This document shows, piece after piece, positions 1-7,420 of a stretch of 10,761 nt of DNA. A program made the translations under genes and the position numbers. Below the pieces are notes generated by a model, which saw nothing but the letters and a program-made list of their open reading frames with translations, was not told where the DNA came from and searched no databases. Source of the stretch: Haloferacaceae archaeon. Lineage in GTDB: Archaea; Halobacteriota; Halobacteria; Halobacteriales; Haloferacaceae. Within the stretch, counting starts at the first letter, position 1; each line of letters starts with the position of its first letter. The stretch spans positions 1 through 10,761 of the forward strand of contig PWFE01000003.1 in the NCBI GenBank assembly GCA_003554115.1. The letters run 5' to 3'.

Positions 1-2888
1 ACAGCCGGTAGCAGATCTCGGAGATACTCACCCGTGTACGAGCCGTCTGTTCGGGCGACCTCTTCGGGCGTGCCGCTGGCAACGATCTGGCCGCCGCCCT
101 CACCGCCCTCCGGACCGAGGTCGACGATGTGGTCGGCGTTTTTGACGAGATCCAACTCGTGTTCGACGACAACGACGCTGTTTCCGTTCTCAACCAGTCG
201 CTGGAGCACGTCGATCAGTTTGCGCTCGTCTTCTTTGTGGAGGCCAGTTGTCGGTTCGTCCAAGAGATAGAGCGTGTCGCCGGTCTGTTTTTTGCCTAGC
301 TCCTCGGCGAGTTTTACCCGTTGGGCCTCACCGCCCGACAGAGTGGTCGACGGCTGGCCGAGCGACATGTAGCCCAACCCGACGTCTTTGAGGAGTTTGA
401 GCCGGCGGCGGAGCTGGGAGTTGGCCTCGAAGAAGTCGTAGGCCTCGGCTACTTCCATCTCCAACACGTCGGCAATCGTTTTGTCCTTGTAGGTGACATC
501 TAACGTTTCGTCGTTGTACCGCGAGCCGCCACATTCTTCGCAGGGGACATGGACATCAGATAAGAAATTCATCTCGATTTTGACTGTTCCTTGGCCGCCA
601 CAGGCCTCACACCGGCCGCCTTTGACGTTGAACGAGAATCGACCCTTCTTATAGCCGCGCTGTTTCGAGAGCTTGGTTTCGGCAAACAACTCGCGGATGT
701 AGTCGAACACACCCGTGTACGTTGCGGGGTTTGACCGCGGTGTCCGGCCGATTGGACTCTGATCGATGAGTCGGACGGTCTCGATGTTGTCGAGCCCCTC
801 TAGGGCGTCGTGCTCGCCGGGGTCGACGCTCGTGTTGTCGTTCATCTGGCGGGCAAGGCTTTTGTACAGAATGTCGTGCATCAGCGTCGACTTGCCCGAC
901 CCTGAGACACCTGTGACAGCGGTAAAGACGCCCAGCGGGATCGGCACGTCGAGATCTGCGAGGTTGTGTTGGCGCGCGCCGCACACGACGAGTTCGCCGC
1001 TTGGCTCCCGTCGCTGTTCGGGAACTGGGATCTCTGTGCGACCGGAGAGATACTCACCCGTGACTGAGTTGTCAGCATCGCAGATCTCATCAAAGTCTCC
1101 TTGGACGACGATCTCGCCGCCGCGCTTGCCGGGGCCGGGCCCCATGTCGATCACGTTGTCGGCCCGTCGCATCGTCTCTTCGTCGTGTTCGACGACAATC
1201 AGCGTGTTGCCGAGATCGCGCAACCCTTCAAGCGTATTAAGTAGTCGGTCGTTATCGCGCTGGTGGAGGCCAATCGAGGGCTCGTCGAGCACGTAGAGAA
1301 CGCCTACCAGCCCCGAACCGACCTGCGTTGCGAGTCGAATCCGCTGGCTCTCGCCGCCAGAGAGGGTTGCGGCTTCGCGATCCAAGGTGAGATATTCGAG
1401 ACCGACCTCCTCCATGAAGCCAAGTCGCGCACGGATCTCTTTGAGAATCTCGGTGGCGATGGTGCGCTCGCGTTCGGAGAGTTCGGCTTCGAGTCCCTCG
1501 AAATGTCGACGCGCATCGCCAATCGATAGCTGGTTGACCTCAGTAATTGAGGTGCCAGCGACCAGGACGTGTCGAGACTGCTCTTTGAGTCGGGTTCCGT
1601 TACAGGCCGGACACTCGGTGACGGCCATATACTCCTCGATGTGTTCTCTGGTGCCTTTCGAGTCGGTCTCGACGTGTCGACGGTCGAGATTGGGAATCAC
1701 ACCCTCGAACCGTTTTTCCTTCCGCCGAGTGCCGTTGCGGGTCGACCGCTCGAAGACGACTTGCCGATCAGTTCCGTAGAGGAACTGTCGCTGGATGTCG
1801 TCCTCAAGGTCTTCCCATGGTGTTTCGACGCTCACTCCGAAGTGTGCGGCAACCGAATCGATTCGGGTCCGGTAGTACGACCGGTTGTAGCTCCAGGCTT
1901 CGAAGACGTCTTTCAAAGGTTTCGAGGGGTCCTGGATAATGAGGTCCTCGTCGACCTCTTTGGCCTGGCCAATCCCCTCACATTCGGGGCAGGCTCCGTG
2001 TGGACTGTTAAATGAAAACGAACGGGTTTCGATCTCCGAAAACTGAAAGTCGCTGTTGGGGTTGCCGAGTGCTTCGGAGAGTTCGACGATAAGCCGGTCG
2101 TCGCCGTCGCCTGCAAGATCGCCCGTCGACCGTGAATTCGAGCCGAGCGGCGGGTTTTCGGGTGGATCGGGAACGATGACTTTGAGCACACCATCGGTTT
2201 TTTCGAGGGCGGTTTCGACGCTGTCGGTGATCCGCGAGCGCCCATCGGTCGAGAGTTTGACGCGGTCGACGATGACGTCGATTGTGTGATCGTAGTTTTT
2301 GTCGAGATCGGGTTTTTCAATCGTGAGGTCGAACGATTCGCCGTCGACTTCGACACGGGAGTAGCCATCGGCAATGAGTTCGTCAAACAGGTCCTCGAAG
2401 GCTCCTTTCTGGTCGCGGACGACCGGCGCAGCGATTTTTGCCCGCGTCCCCTCTGGGAATTTCAAGAGCTGTCGAACCATCTCTTGGGCACTCTGTTCGC
2501 CGACCTCCTCGCCAGTGATCGGATCGTACTGGGTGCCGATTCGGGCGTACAGCAAGCGAAGGTAGTCGTGGAGTTCGGTGACGGTGCCGACCGTCGACCG
2601 CGGATTGTTCGCGGCGTTCTTCTGGTCGATAGAGATCGCCGGAGAGAGTCCTTCGACGGCTTCGACTTTCGGTTTGTCCATCTGGCCCAAGAAGTTCCGG
2701 GCGTACGCCGACAGCGACTCGATGTAGCGGCGTTGGCCCTCGGCGTAGATCGTATCGAACGCCAGCGAGGATTTGCCCGACCCCGAAAGGCCAGTGACGA
2801 CCGTAAACGCATCGCGCGGGATGTCGACGTCGACCTCTTTGAGGTTGTGTTCCTCCGCGCCACGGACGGTAATCTGGTCTTTGCTCAT
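1..2888 (-). CDS. uvrA: UvrABC excinuclease subunit A (UvrA), C-terminus cut off by window edge
   Basis: UvrA is the damage-recognition ATPase of nucleotide excision repair; it loads UvrB at lesions. The first 962 codons are visible from the ATG at 2888, and the frame is still open at base 1. Two ABC modules can be read: Walker A GLSGSGKSS at residues 33-41 and GVSGSGKST at 660-668; signature LSGGESQRIRLA from 509 and LSGGEAQRVKLA from 850, each followed by a Walker B region (VLDEPSIGLH, LLDEPTTGLH). The C-terminal zinc module is intact: C760, C763, C783, C786. The first zinc module keeps only C300 and C303; where bacterial UvrA has the other Cys pair (about 276-279) this protein reads NPNS. 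The start is chosen because MSKDQITVRGAEEHNL matches the normal UvrA N-terminus. It stands alone downstream of ribE. Family assignment is certain; the last few residues are outside the window. Confidence 0.98.
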   Translation of the reverse strand, partial: MSKDQITVRGAEEHNLKEVDVDIPRDAFTVVTGLSGSGKSSLAFDTIYAEGQRRYIESLSAYARNFLGQMDKPKVEAVEGLSPAISIDQKNAANNPRSTVGTVTELHDYLRLLYARIGTQYDPITGEEVGEQSAQEMVRQLLKFPEGTRAKIAAPVVRDQKGAFEDLFDELIADGYSRVEVDGESFDLTIEKPDLDKNYDHTIDVIVDRVKLSTDGRSRITDSVETALEKTDGVLKVIVPDPPENPPLGSNSRSTGDLAGDGDDRLIVELSEALGNPNSDFQFSEIETRSFSFNSPHGACPECEGIGQAKEVDEDLIIQDPSKPLKDVFEAWSYNRSYYRTRIDSVAAHFGVSVETPWEDLEDDIQRQFLYGTDRQVVFERSTRNGTRRKEKRFEGVIPNLDRRHVETDSKGTREHIEEYMAVTECPACNGTRLKEQSRHVLVAGTSITEVNQLSIGDARRHFEGLEAELSERERTIATEILKEIRARLGFMEEVGLEYLTLDREAATLSGGESQRIRLATQVGSGLVGVLYVLDEPSIGLHQRDNDRLLNTLEGLRDLGNTLIVVEHDEETMRRADNVIDMGPGPGKRGGEIVVQGDFDEICDADNSVTGEYLSGRTEIPVPEQRREPSGELVVCGARQHNLADLDVPIPLGVFTAVTGVSGSGKSTLMHDILYKSLARQMNDNTSVDPGEHDALEGLDNIETVRLIDQSPIGRTPRSNPATYTGVFDYIRELFAETKLSKQRGYKKGRFSFNVKGGRCEACGGQGTVKIEMNFLSDVHVPCEECGGSRYNDETLDVTYKDKTIADVLEMEVAEAYDFFEANSQLRRRLKLLKDVGLGYMSLGQPSTTLSGGEAQRVKLAEELGKKQTGDTLYLLDEPTTGLHKEDERKLIDVLQRLVENGNSVVVVEHELDLVKNADHIVDLGPEGGEGGGQIVASGTPEEVARTDGSYTGEYLRDLLPA

Positions 2889-3034
2889 ACTGTTCGAATC
2901 GCCCTCTGTAGCAACGAACGGCGGTAGTCAGCGACGGCCCAGTGCATACAGACTGATGGGTTGCCAGTGACTTAACGCGCCCGTTCCGTGCTACTACGTA
3001 CCGTTAGAGAGTCCCTACTTTTGTGCGTCTAATG

Positions 3035-3058
3035 GTAGTCAACTGACTACAATAAAAC
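3035..3058 (-). promoter_or_regulatory. Candidate uvrA promoter with palindromic operator
   Basis: The gap between ribE and uvrA (2889-3063) contains no gene. Read on the minus strand it has a TTTTATT element at 3052-3058, followed directly by a perfect inverted repeat, GTAGTCA-AC-TGACTAC (3035-3050). If TTTTATT is a TATA box, transcription would start near 3030 and the palindrome would lie between TATA and start site, a usual place for an archaeal repressor. The uvrA leader would then be about 140 bases. A second weaker TATA-like element (TTAAG, 2971-2975 on the minus strand) would give a shorter leader. The T-rich stretch could instead end the ribE transcript. The repeat is seen directly; its function is inferred. 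Confidence 0.35.
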
Positions 3059-3063
3059 GGGAC

Positions 3064-3681
3064 TCAGTCGTTGTATCCATCCAGCATGTTTTCGACGTAT
3101 TTAGCGATCACGTCGACTTCGACGTGGACCGGATCGCCAACTGATTTCTCTCGAAGGGTTGTCAACTCGTAGGTCGTCGGAATGATCGCTACCTCAAACG
3201 TCTCTGCCTCGCGGTCGATGGCTGCGACGGTCAACGAGATACCGTCCAGACAGATCGAGCCCTTGTCAACGATATACCGGCCGTAGCCGTCGGGTAATGC
3301 GAAGGAAAACCGCCAGTCGTCGCCGACCTGTTCGATTCCGGTTATCTCGGTGACGGTGTCGACGTGGCCCTGAACAACATGTCCATCGAACCGGCCGTCG
3401 GCGGGCATTGCCCGTTCGGCGTTGACTGATTCGCCAACCGAAGTATCACCGAGATACGTTTTTGCAACGGTCTCGGCGGCCAGAAACACTTCGAACCAAC
3501 TCGTCTCGTCCGGACTGTCCGCTTCGAACGTTTCGACAGTGAGACAGACGCCGCTGACACTGATTGACTGGCCGTGGTGAAGATCGTCGAGTCCCGACGC
3601 CAGAATACGAAGTCGGCGACCACCCTCGTCATCTTCTATCCCTACGACCTCACCAGCAGTTTCGACGATTCCGGTGAACAT
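3064..3681 (-). CDS. ribE: Riboflavin synthase, alpha-chain (bacterial) type
   Basis: Riboflavin synthase converts two molecules of 6,7-dimethyl-8-ribityllumazine to riboflavin plus a pyrimidinedione, the last step of riboflavin synthesis. The 205-residue product has the family's usual length and duplicated lumazine-binding barrels: MFTGIVE at the N-terminus, SVSGVCLTV around residues 41-49 in the first half, GHVVQGHVD at the domain boundary, and the matching LDGISLTV in the second half. The ATG at 3681 is chosen because MFTGIVE is the near-universal start of this family, although the frame is open for 32 codons further upstream. A T-run about 25 bases before this ATG suits a leaderless transcript. 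Haloarchaea are known to use this bacterial-type enzyme; many other archaea use an unrelated one. No other riboflavin gene is adjacent. The next gene upstream is divergent. Confidence 0.96.
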   Translation of the reverse strand: MFTGIVETAGEVVGIEDDEGGRRLRILASGLDDLHHGQSISVSGVCLTVETFEADSPDETSWFEVFLAAETVAKTYLGDTSVGESVNAERAMPADGRFDGHVVQGHVDTVTEITGIEQVGDDWRFSFALPDGYGRYIVDKGSICLDGISLTVAAIDREAETFEVAIIPTTYELTTLREKSVGDPVHVEVDVIAKYVENMLDGYND

Positions 3682-3703
3682 ACCCAAGAGAGTCGACACA
3701 CAC

Positions 3704-3709
3704 AAAAAG
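3704..3709 (-). promoter_or_regulatory. TATA-like box of ribE
   Basis: On the minus strand the sequence reads CTTTTT, centred about 25 bases before the ribE ATG at 3681 and preceded by ACAACCG, which could serve as a BRE. The spacing predicts a leaderless or nearly leaderless mRNA, which is common in haloarchaea. The promoter shares an 82-base intergenic region with the divergent membrane-protein gene. Confidence 0.5.
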
Positions 3710-3717
3710 CGGTTGTG

Positions 3718-3760
3718 CTCGGTGTCGGCGTATTTTTGTCCGATCGGCCGAGACACCGAG
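3718..3760. repeat. 9-bp inverted repeat around the membrane-protein promoter
   Basis: CTCGGTGTC at 3718-3726 is matched perfectly by GACACCGAG at 3752-3760, with 25 bases between the arms. The TATA-like box of the plus-strand gene lies between the arms, and the right arm ends three bases before that gene's ATG. The arm spacing is close to two and a half to three helical turns, so the arms could be half-sites of an operator. A role is inferred only. Confidence 0.5.
3731..3738 (+). promoter_or_regulatory. TATA-like box of the small membrane-protein gene
   Basis: TATTTTTG lies 26-33 bases before the ATG at 3764, the spacing expected for a leaderless archaeal transcript. This supports the 3764 start over the in-frame ATG at 3674. 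Confidence 0.5.
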
Positions 3761-3763
3761 TTG

Positions 3764-4036
3764 ATGAGAGTTGGCATTCTCGATCTGCTCAGTCTGCTCG
3801 GGACGCTTATCTTTGCGATTCCAGTAGCGAACTTCGGCGTTAGCCGCCTGTTGGCTGGCGAGACCGCGATGGGGGTCGCACTCGTTGTCGTCGCAGCGGC
3901 GATGGTTGTCGTCCCGTACTACCTCATGGATCCCCGAACCATCGTCAAAAACCTACTCGCTGGATTGCTTCCCGCGAGGTTTCGAAGCGAGCCGTCGACG
4001 ACTGATGACGAAACCACACCGAACCACGAGCAGTAG
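3764..4036 (+). CDS. Small haloarchaeal membrane protein, two predicted transmembrane helices
   Basis: The product has 90 residues. Two hydrophobic stretches are visible, roughly residues 4-24 and 35-54, separated by a short loop (RLLAGETA). They are followed by YYLMDPRTIVKNLLAGLLP and a hydrophilic acidic tail, so the likely topology is a hairpin in the membrane with a short exposed C-terminus. I do not recognise a function. The layout resembles a haloarchaeal domain of unknown function that I recall as DUF7533, but I could not check this. The ATG at 3764 is preferred to 3674 because a TATA-like box lies about 29 bases upstream and the upstream extension (MNIPKRVDTHKKR...) lies across the promoter. 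It is divergent from ribE, so any link to flavin synthesis rests on shared regulation alone. Confidence 0.75.
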   Translation: MRVGILDLLSLLGTLIFAIPVANFGVSRLLAGETAMGVALVVVAAAMVVVPYYLMDPRTIVKNLLAGLLPARFRSEPSTTDDETTPNHEQ

Positions 4037-4068
4037 GAGACCTCTACTAGACGGTAGGAACAAAATAA

Positions 4069-4076
4069 TTATATAA
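4069..4076 (+). promoter_or_regulatory. TATA box of the 42-residue protein gene
   Basis: TTATATAA sits in a notably A/T-rich stretch (about 4060-4092) and is centred about 26 bases before the ATG at 4098. This is the best TATA box in the window by eye and predicts a leaderless, probably well expressed transcript. Confidence 0.65.
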
Positions 4077-4097
4077 ACAAATAATAGTTTGATTGAT

Positions 4098-4226
4098 ATG
4101 AACCCCCAATCCGAACAAGAACATGCTGTTAAATCGTCCCTCCAAGACGCACTCGAAGCCGCCGAGCACAGCCAGACCAGATACCACATCCGCGAGGCAC
4201 TCCAGCTGACAGAACTATCTCAGTAG
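4098..4226 (+). CDS. 42-residue acidic helical protein of unknown function
   Basis: The open frame runs from ATG 4098 to TAG 4226. The product starts MNPQSEQEHAVKSSLQD and continues as an alternating charged and hydrophobic sequence (ALEAAEH, YHIREALQLTEL) that should form one or two amphipathic helices. It has no cysteines, signal peptide or membrane segment. Evidence that it is real: a strong TATA box at leaderless spacing, haloarchaeal-like codon use and acidity, and a position that fills the space before the convergent M24 gene, whose stop lies 8 bases away. I have a general impression that similar short proteins occur in other haloarchaea but cannot confirm it. Helical, acidic, very short products of this sort can be protein-binding partners or regulators; no function is assigned. 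Confidence 0.72.
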   Translation: MNPQSEQEHAVKSSLQDALEAAEHSQTRYHIREALQLTELSQ

Positions 4227-4234
4227 CAGATCAG

Positions 4235-5431
4235 TCACGTTGGATCAGAATTGGTTGGCGTTAGCGAACTCGAGGATGCTGCGAGCCGTATATTCCTGTC
4301 CGGTGTGACGGCCCAAAGCGCGCCTAGTTGAATCGTCCCTTCCATCGAGTCGACAACACCTGCCTCGATGGCAAGCACCGATCCAGCGCGGATTGTACTC
4401 GTCGTTGCCGGTGTCGGTCGCTCGTGTGTCGACAGGCCGACACCGTGGACTGTTGCGGTCGCCCGTGGCCGTGAGTTGGTTTCAGGCTCGGCAGCCACAG
4501 CAAAGCCGTAGGCTCCGATTTCGGCGACGATCTCGCCTTCGACCGCCGAAACGTCGACGCCCGGTTCGAGCTGACGGGTTGCGGCTCGCAGACCAGCCTC
4601 CGCTGCGACGGCCGCTCGCCGCTCCCAGCCACCGTCGCTGTCGACAACAAACGTTCGCGTGAGGTGAGCGTGATAGCCATGTGGCCCGCGTGGCGCGAGA
4701 TGGATGCAGAGAGGCTCGCCCACTGGCAGCTGGTCGGTCGATTCGATAGCAGATGCGCTGATCTGTGTGTTGTCAGCTGGTGAAACACCGATCGAAGCGA
4801 GTTTGGTGTTGATCTCTCGCCGGAGTCGTTCGACGGTGAGTGGTCGCCCCTCGAACAGCAGCCCGCTGTCGTGGTTGCTGGCCGCCAACACTGCTTCCGC
4901 GCGAGCCATCCCGTCAATGGCGGCTTGCTGGACAGCCTGTAGACAGTCGCGTTCGGCATCGGTTTTGCTGGTTTGTCCGGCCCGAACGACACCCGTCGAC
5001 TGTAGTTCGTAGCCAGCCTGTTGGCAGAACAACGCCGTGTCATGCGGAAGATCCCGGGGGACCAGTAGCTTCCCACTACCGGCCCGCTCACCGAGATGCG
5101 CAGCAAGCACTTCACAGGCGTGTTGGCCGACAGTGATCGACGGGTGACGGCCAACCACCTCGCGGTCGATACCGTCGTCGACGCGTTCGAAGCGCTCGGC
5201 AGGTGCCGTCACATCGCTCGGCACACAGTAGATCGCCTGCGGTCGGTCGGTATCGCTGGCTGGCACGACCAAGATTGCTGTCTCCCGGTCGGGACCGGGA
5301 TAGCGCGTTAGGTACCGCCTACTCGGGGTGTCTCCACGGTCGACCTGCAGAAAACCGACTGCCCCGGTTTTATCGACTGCTGAACAAACAGCAGCAAGCC
5401 CAGACTCCGGGCTGTCAGCCGGTACTGTCAC
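4235..5431 (-). CDS. M24-family (Xaa-Pro peptidase-like) protein with degenerate metal site
   Basis: The 398-residue product has the two-part build of Xaa-Pro peptidases: an N-terminal creatinase-like domain (about 1-150) and a C-terminal pita-bread domain (about 155-380). Recognisable pita-bread stretches are GYHAHLTRTFVVD (252-264), VHGVGLSTHERP (328-339) and AIEAGVV (354-360). The family normally binds two metal ions through Asp, Asp, His, Glu, Glu. Here the two Asp positions appear as H244 and H256, the His (H329) and first Glu (E356) remain, and the last Glu is G370. Classical aminopeptidase activity is therefore doubtful. The start is GTG at 5431, overlapping the helicase stop by four bases (GTGA), which suggests translational coupling. 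No signal peptide is seen, so it is probably cytoplasmic. The fold assignment is firm; activity is uncertain. Confidence 0.88.
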   Translation of the reverse strand: MTVPADSPESGLAAVCSAVDKTGAVGFLQVDRGDTPSRRYLTRYPGPDRETAILVVPASDTDRPQAIYCVPSDVTAPAERFERVDDGIDREVVGRHPSITVGQHACEVLAAHLGERAGSGKLLVPRDLPHDTALFCQQAGYELQSTGVVRAGQTSKTDAERDCLQAVQQAAIDGMARAEAVLAASNHDSGLLFEGRPLTVERLRREINTKLASIGVSPADNTQISASAIESTDQLPVGEPLCIHLAPRGPHGYHAHLTRTFVVDSDGGWERRAAVAAEAGLRAATRQLEPGVDVSAVEGEIVAEIGAYGFAVAAEPETNSRPRATATVHGVGLSTHERPTPATTSTIRAGSVLAIEAGVVDSMEGTIQLGALWAVTPDRNIRLAASSSSLTPTNSDPT

Positions 5432-7308
5432 GGCTCAGGTTCGGGAACTTCCTCGGCGGTCGATTTTTGTGCGGCCGCAAGAAGCTCGTCGACGGGCTCG
5501 TCTCGGATCTCGTTGTACAGCAGGACGCTAATCGGAACGGTCGGTGCGCCGTCGATCAGGTTTTCGAGCAATACGAGTCGCTCGCGGGCACGACTCATGC
5601 CGACATAAAAGACGCGACGTTCGTTGTCAGTCAACAGCGGCACCGGATCAGTGCGTTTGGTAAACTCGCCGTCAGGGAGATCTTCGTCATCGATCTCGGC
5701 GGTGGTTTCTTCGTGACCGGTGACCGTGGCAGCAATCTGTTCGACCACCTTTTCGGTCAGATCCGTCCCGACAAACACATGGTCGGCCTCACGACCTTTT
5801 GCCGAGTGGATGGTGCCGACGCGGACAAGATTTGGATCGTGGCCGTGGTAGTTGCCCCCGAAGTAGGCATCAATCGATTTGCGCTGGAAACTCGTGACCT
5901 TCCGGACCATATCGCTGGCCGAGGCTGGATCCGGGATGAACGGCGCGAAGTTTTTCACGTCCTCCGGAGCGAGCGGAATCTCAGTGCGGTCTTCGGTTTC
6001 GGCCTCGTCTTCTTTGGATTCGAGGAAGTCATAAAACTCATCGCGGGTGTTGGAACCAAACGCAGAGGTCTGAAGCATATCCGCCAGCCGTCGACCCTGT
6101 AGGAGCGTGAGATCCTCGTCGGCGTCGTAGGCTTCAATCGCCTCAACGTAGTCGACCAGCCGGTCGGTCCACAGCCGCTGGTCTGTGAGCGCTTTAAATG
6201 GTATTCCTTCGTCGATGAACTCCTCGATGAACTGGAACAGCTGATATCTGGCACGGAACAACACCATCACGCTGCCGTCATCCTCTTGGACGGTGTACCG
6301 AACATTCCGGACCAACTCAAGCATCGAGGCGTTTTCGACACCCTCGACAACGCCGCCTTCCTTGCGGGGTTTGAGGTCTTTTTCTTGGCGTTTGTCGATG
6401 TGTCGAATCTCTTTGTTGACGACGTTGAGGATCCGGGAGGGAAGCCGGTAGGAGTTCGGTAACACGACGTCTTCGTCGCGGTCGGCATCGAGCAAAAGGT
6501 TCGGATCCGCACCCTGCCAGGCGTAGACGACCTGGTCGTCGTCGCCCGCGATCAGTACCTGCTTCATGTGCGGTTTCCACTCCTCGAACACCTCATGCTG
6601 GAGGGTCGTAATATCCTGAAATTCGTCAATAACTAAGTAGTCGACGTTGGGCAGCAGCGAGCGCTGTTTGACGCGTTCGAGCATATCCGCAAAGCCGACC
6701 AACTCGTTGTCGCCCTTGTAGGCGCGCCAGGCACGGATCGCCTCGGGGATGTCGACGCGGTCGTCGTCGGCACTCCATGTTGGGGTGTATTTGTTGCCCT
6801 CTTGGGCGTTGGGATCGATCTCAGGAGGGAGTCGAACCTCTTCGACGTTCCACTGGAACGGCACGTCGTACCAGTCGGCGACCTCGCGGTTGGTCCGTTG
6901 GAGCCACTGGCTTGTCGAGATGATTTTGTTGCCGATCGTCGTCGACCGGGCGGTTCGGCGGCCACCGCTCTGGTATTCGTCTTCGTACTCGATGCCGAAA
7001 TCCTCACAGAACGCCTCCTTGTCGCTTTCGCTGACGACATCGCCCCGAGAGAGGTTCAACAACTCGTAGGCTTTGGCGTGCATTGTACAGACGTTGCCTT
7101 GGAGTTTGCGCGGTGTTGTGTCGAGTCGCTCGGCGAGCCGCTCGCGGATTTCAGCCGCCGCCGCACGCGTATACGAGACAACCAGAATATCGCGAGGGCT
7201 GACGTCGTCGTCTTCGAGAATCGTCTCAACGCGATTAAGTAAGGCAGTCGTCTTCCCGCTGCCGGGACCACCGAACAGACGGGTGATTTCGACATCCGTG
7301 GTACTCAT
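5428..7308 (-). CDS. uvrD: UvrD/Rep/PcrA-type superfamily 1A DNA helicase
   Basis: This ATP-dependent helicase of 626 residues would translocate 3'-5' on single-stranded DNA, by analogy with UvrD, which removes the excised oligonucleotide and UvrC after incision. All SF1A motifs are visible: I GGPGSGKTT (13-21), Ia VSYTRAAAAE (44-53), II LVIDEFQD (225-232), III GDDDQVVYAWQGAD (255-268), IV PNSYRLPSRI (284-293), V GTIHSAKGREADHVFVG (498-514), VI VFYVGMSRARERLVLL (566-581). At 626 residues it is shorter than E. coli UvrD (720). The ATG at 7308 is used because MSTTDVEITRLFGGPG puts motif I at the normal distance and a TATA-like element lies about 30 bases upstream; the frame stays open further upstream into another gene. 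The C-terminus is acidic (EEVPEPEP). It is coupled to the M24 gene by a GTGA overlap. Confidence 0.96.
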   Translation of the reverse strand: MSTTDVEITRLFGGPGSGKTTALLNRVETILEDDDVSPRDILVVSYTRAAAAEIRERLAERLDTTPRKLQGNVCTMHAKAYELLNLSRGDVVSESDKEAFCEDFGIEYEDEYQSGGRRTARSTTIGNKIISTSQWLQRTNREVADWYDVPFQWNVEEVRLPPEIDPNAQEGNKYTPTWSADDDRVDIPEAIRAWRAYKGDNELVGFADMLERVKQRSLLPNVDYLVIDEFQDITTLQHEVFEEWKPHMKQVLIAGDDDQVVYAWQGADPNLLLDADRDEDVVLPNSYRLPSRILNVVNKEIRHIDKRQEKDLKPRKEGGVVEGVENASMLELVRNVRYTVQEDDGSVMVLFRARYQLFQFIEEFIDEGIPFKALTDQRLWTDRLVDYVEAIEAYDADEDLTLLQGRRLADMLQTSAFGSNTRDEFYDFLESKEDEAETEDRTEIPLAPEDVKNFAPFIPDPASASDMVRKVTSFQRKSIDAYFGGNYHGHDPNLVRVGTIHSAKGREADHVFVGTDLTEKVVEQIAATVTGHEETTAEIDDEDLPDGEFTKRTDPVPLLTDNERRVFYVGMSRARERLVLLENLIDGAPTVPISVLLYNEIRDEPVDELLAAAQKSTAEEVPEPEP

Positions 7309-7317
7309 TGTACCACG
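7297..7317. repeat. Perfect 8-bp inverted repeat centred on the helicase start codon
   Basis: CGTGGTAC at 7297-7304 and GTACCACG at 7310-7317 flank a 5-base loop (TCATT) that contains the complement of the helicase ATG (7306-7308). In an mRNA with a leader, the start codon would sit in the loop of an 8-bp hairpin. In a leaderless transcript the dyad would cover the transcription start site, as a repressor operator would. The repeat is seen directly; its role is inferred. Confidence 0.6.
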
Positions 7318-7334
7318 TACATGTGCCGCCTCCT

Positions 7335-7342
7335 GATAAACA
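7335..7342 (-). promoter_or_regulatory. TATA-like box of the helicase-M24 unit
   Basis: The minus strand reads TGTTTATC, centred about 30 bases before the helicase ATG at 7308. It lies in the 112-base gap after the zinc-ribbon gene. It suggests the helicase and M24 genes have their own promoter and a very short or absent leader. Confidence 0.45.
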
Positions 7343-7420
7343 ACGTGACTTCGACTCGCCAAGCTCAGTGGATCACATACCGACACACACCGACGGTAGG
7401 CGGTAGTAAAATGACTGAGG

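Noticed and set aside
2286..2927. Plus-strand open frame of 213 codons opposite uvrA
   Set aside because: It overlaps the UvrA N-terminal ABC domain and has no independent evidence of coding.
4020..4056. Possible stem near the end of the membrane-protein gene (TAGGAGA/TCTACTA)
   Set aside because: The arms are short and mismatched with only a two-base spacer, so they cannot be supported as a terminator.
5203..6102. Plus-strand open frame of 299 codons opposite the M24 and helicase genes
   Set aside because: It crosses the junction of two recognised minus-strand genes, has no promoter and shows no family motif.
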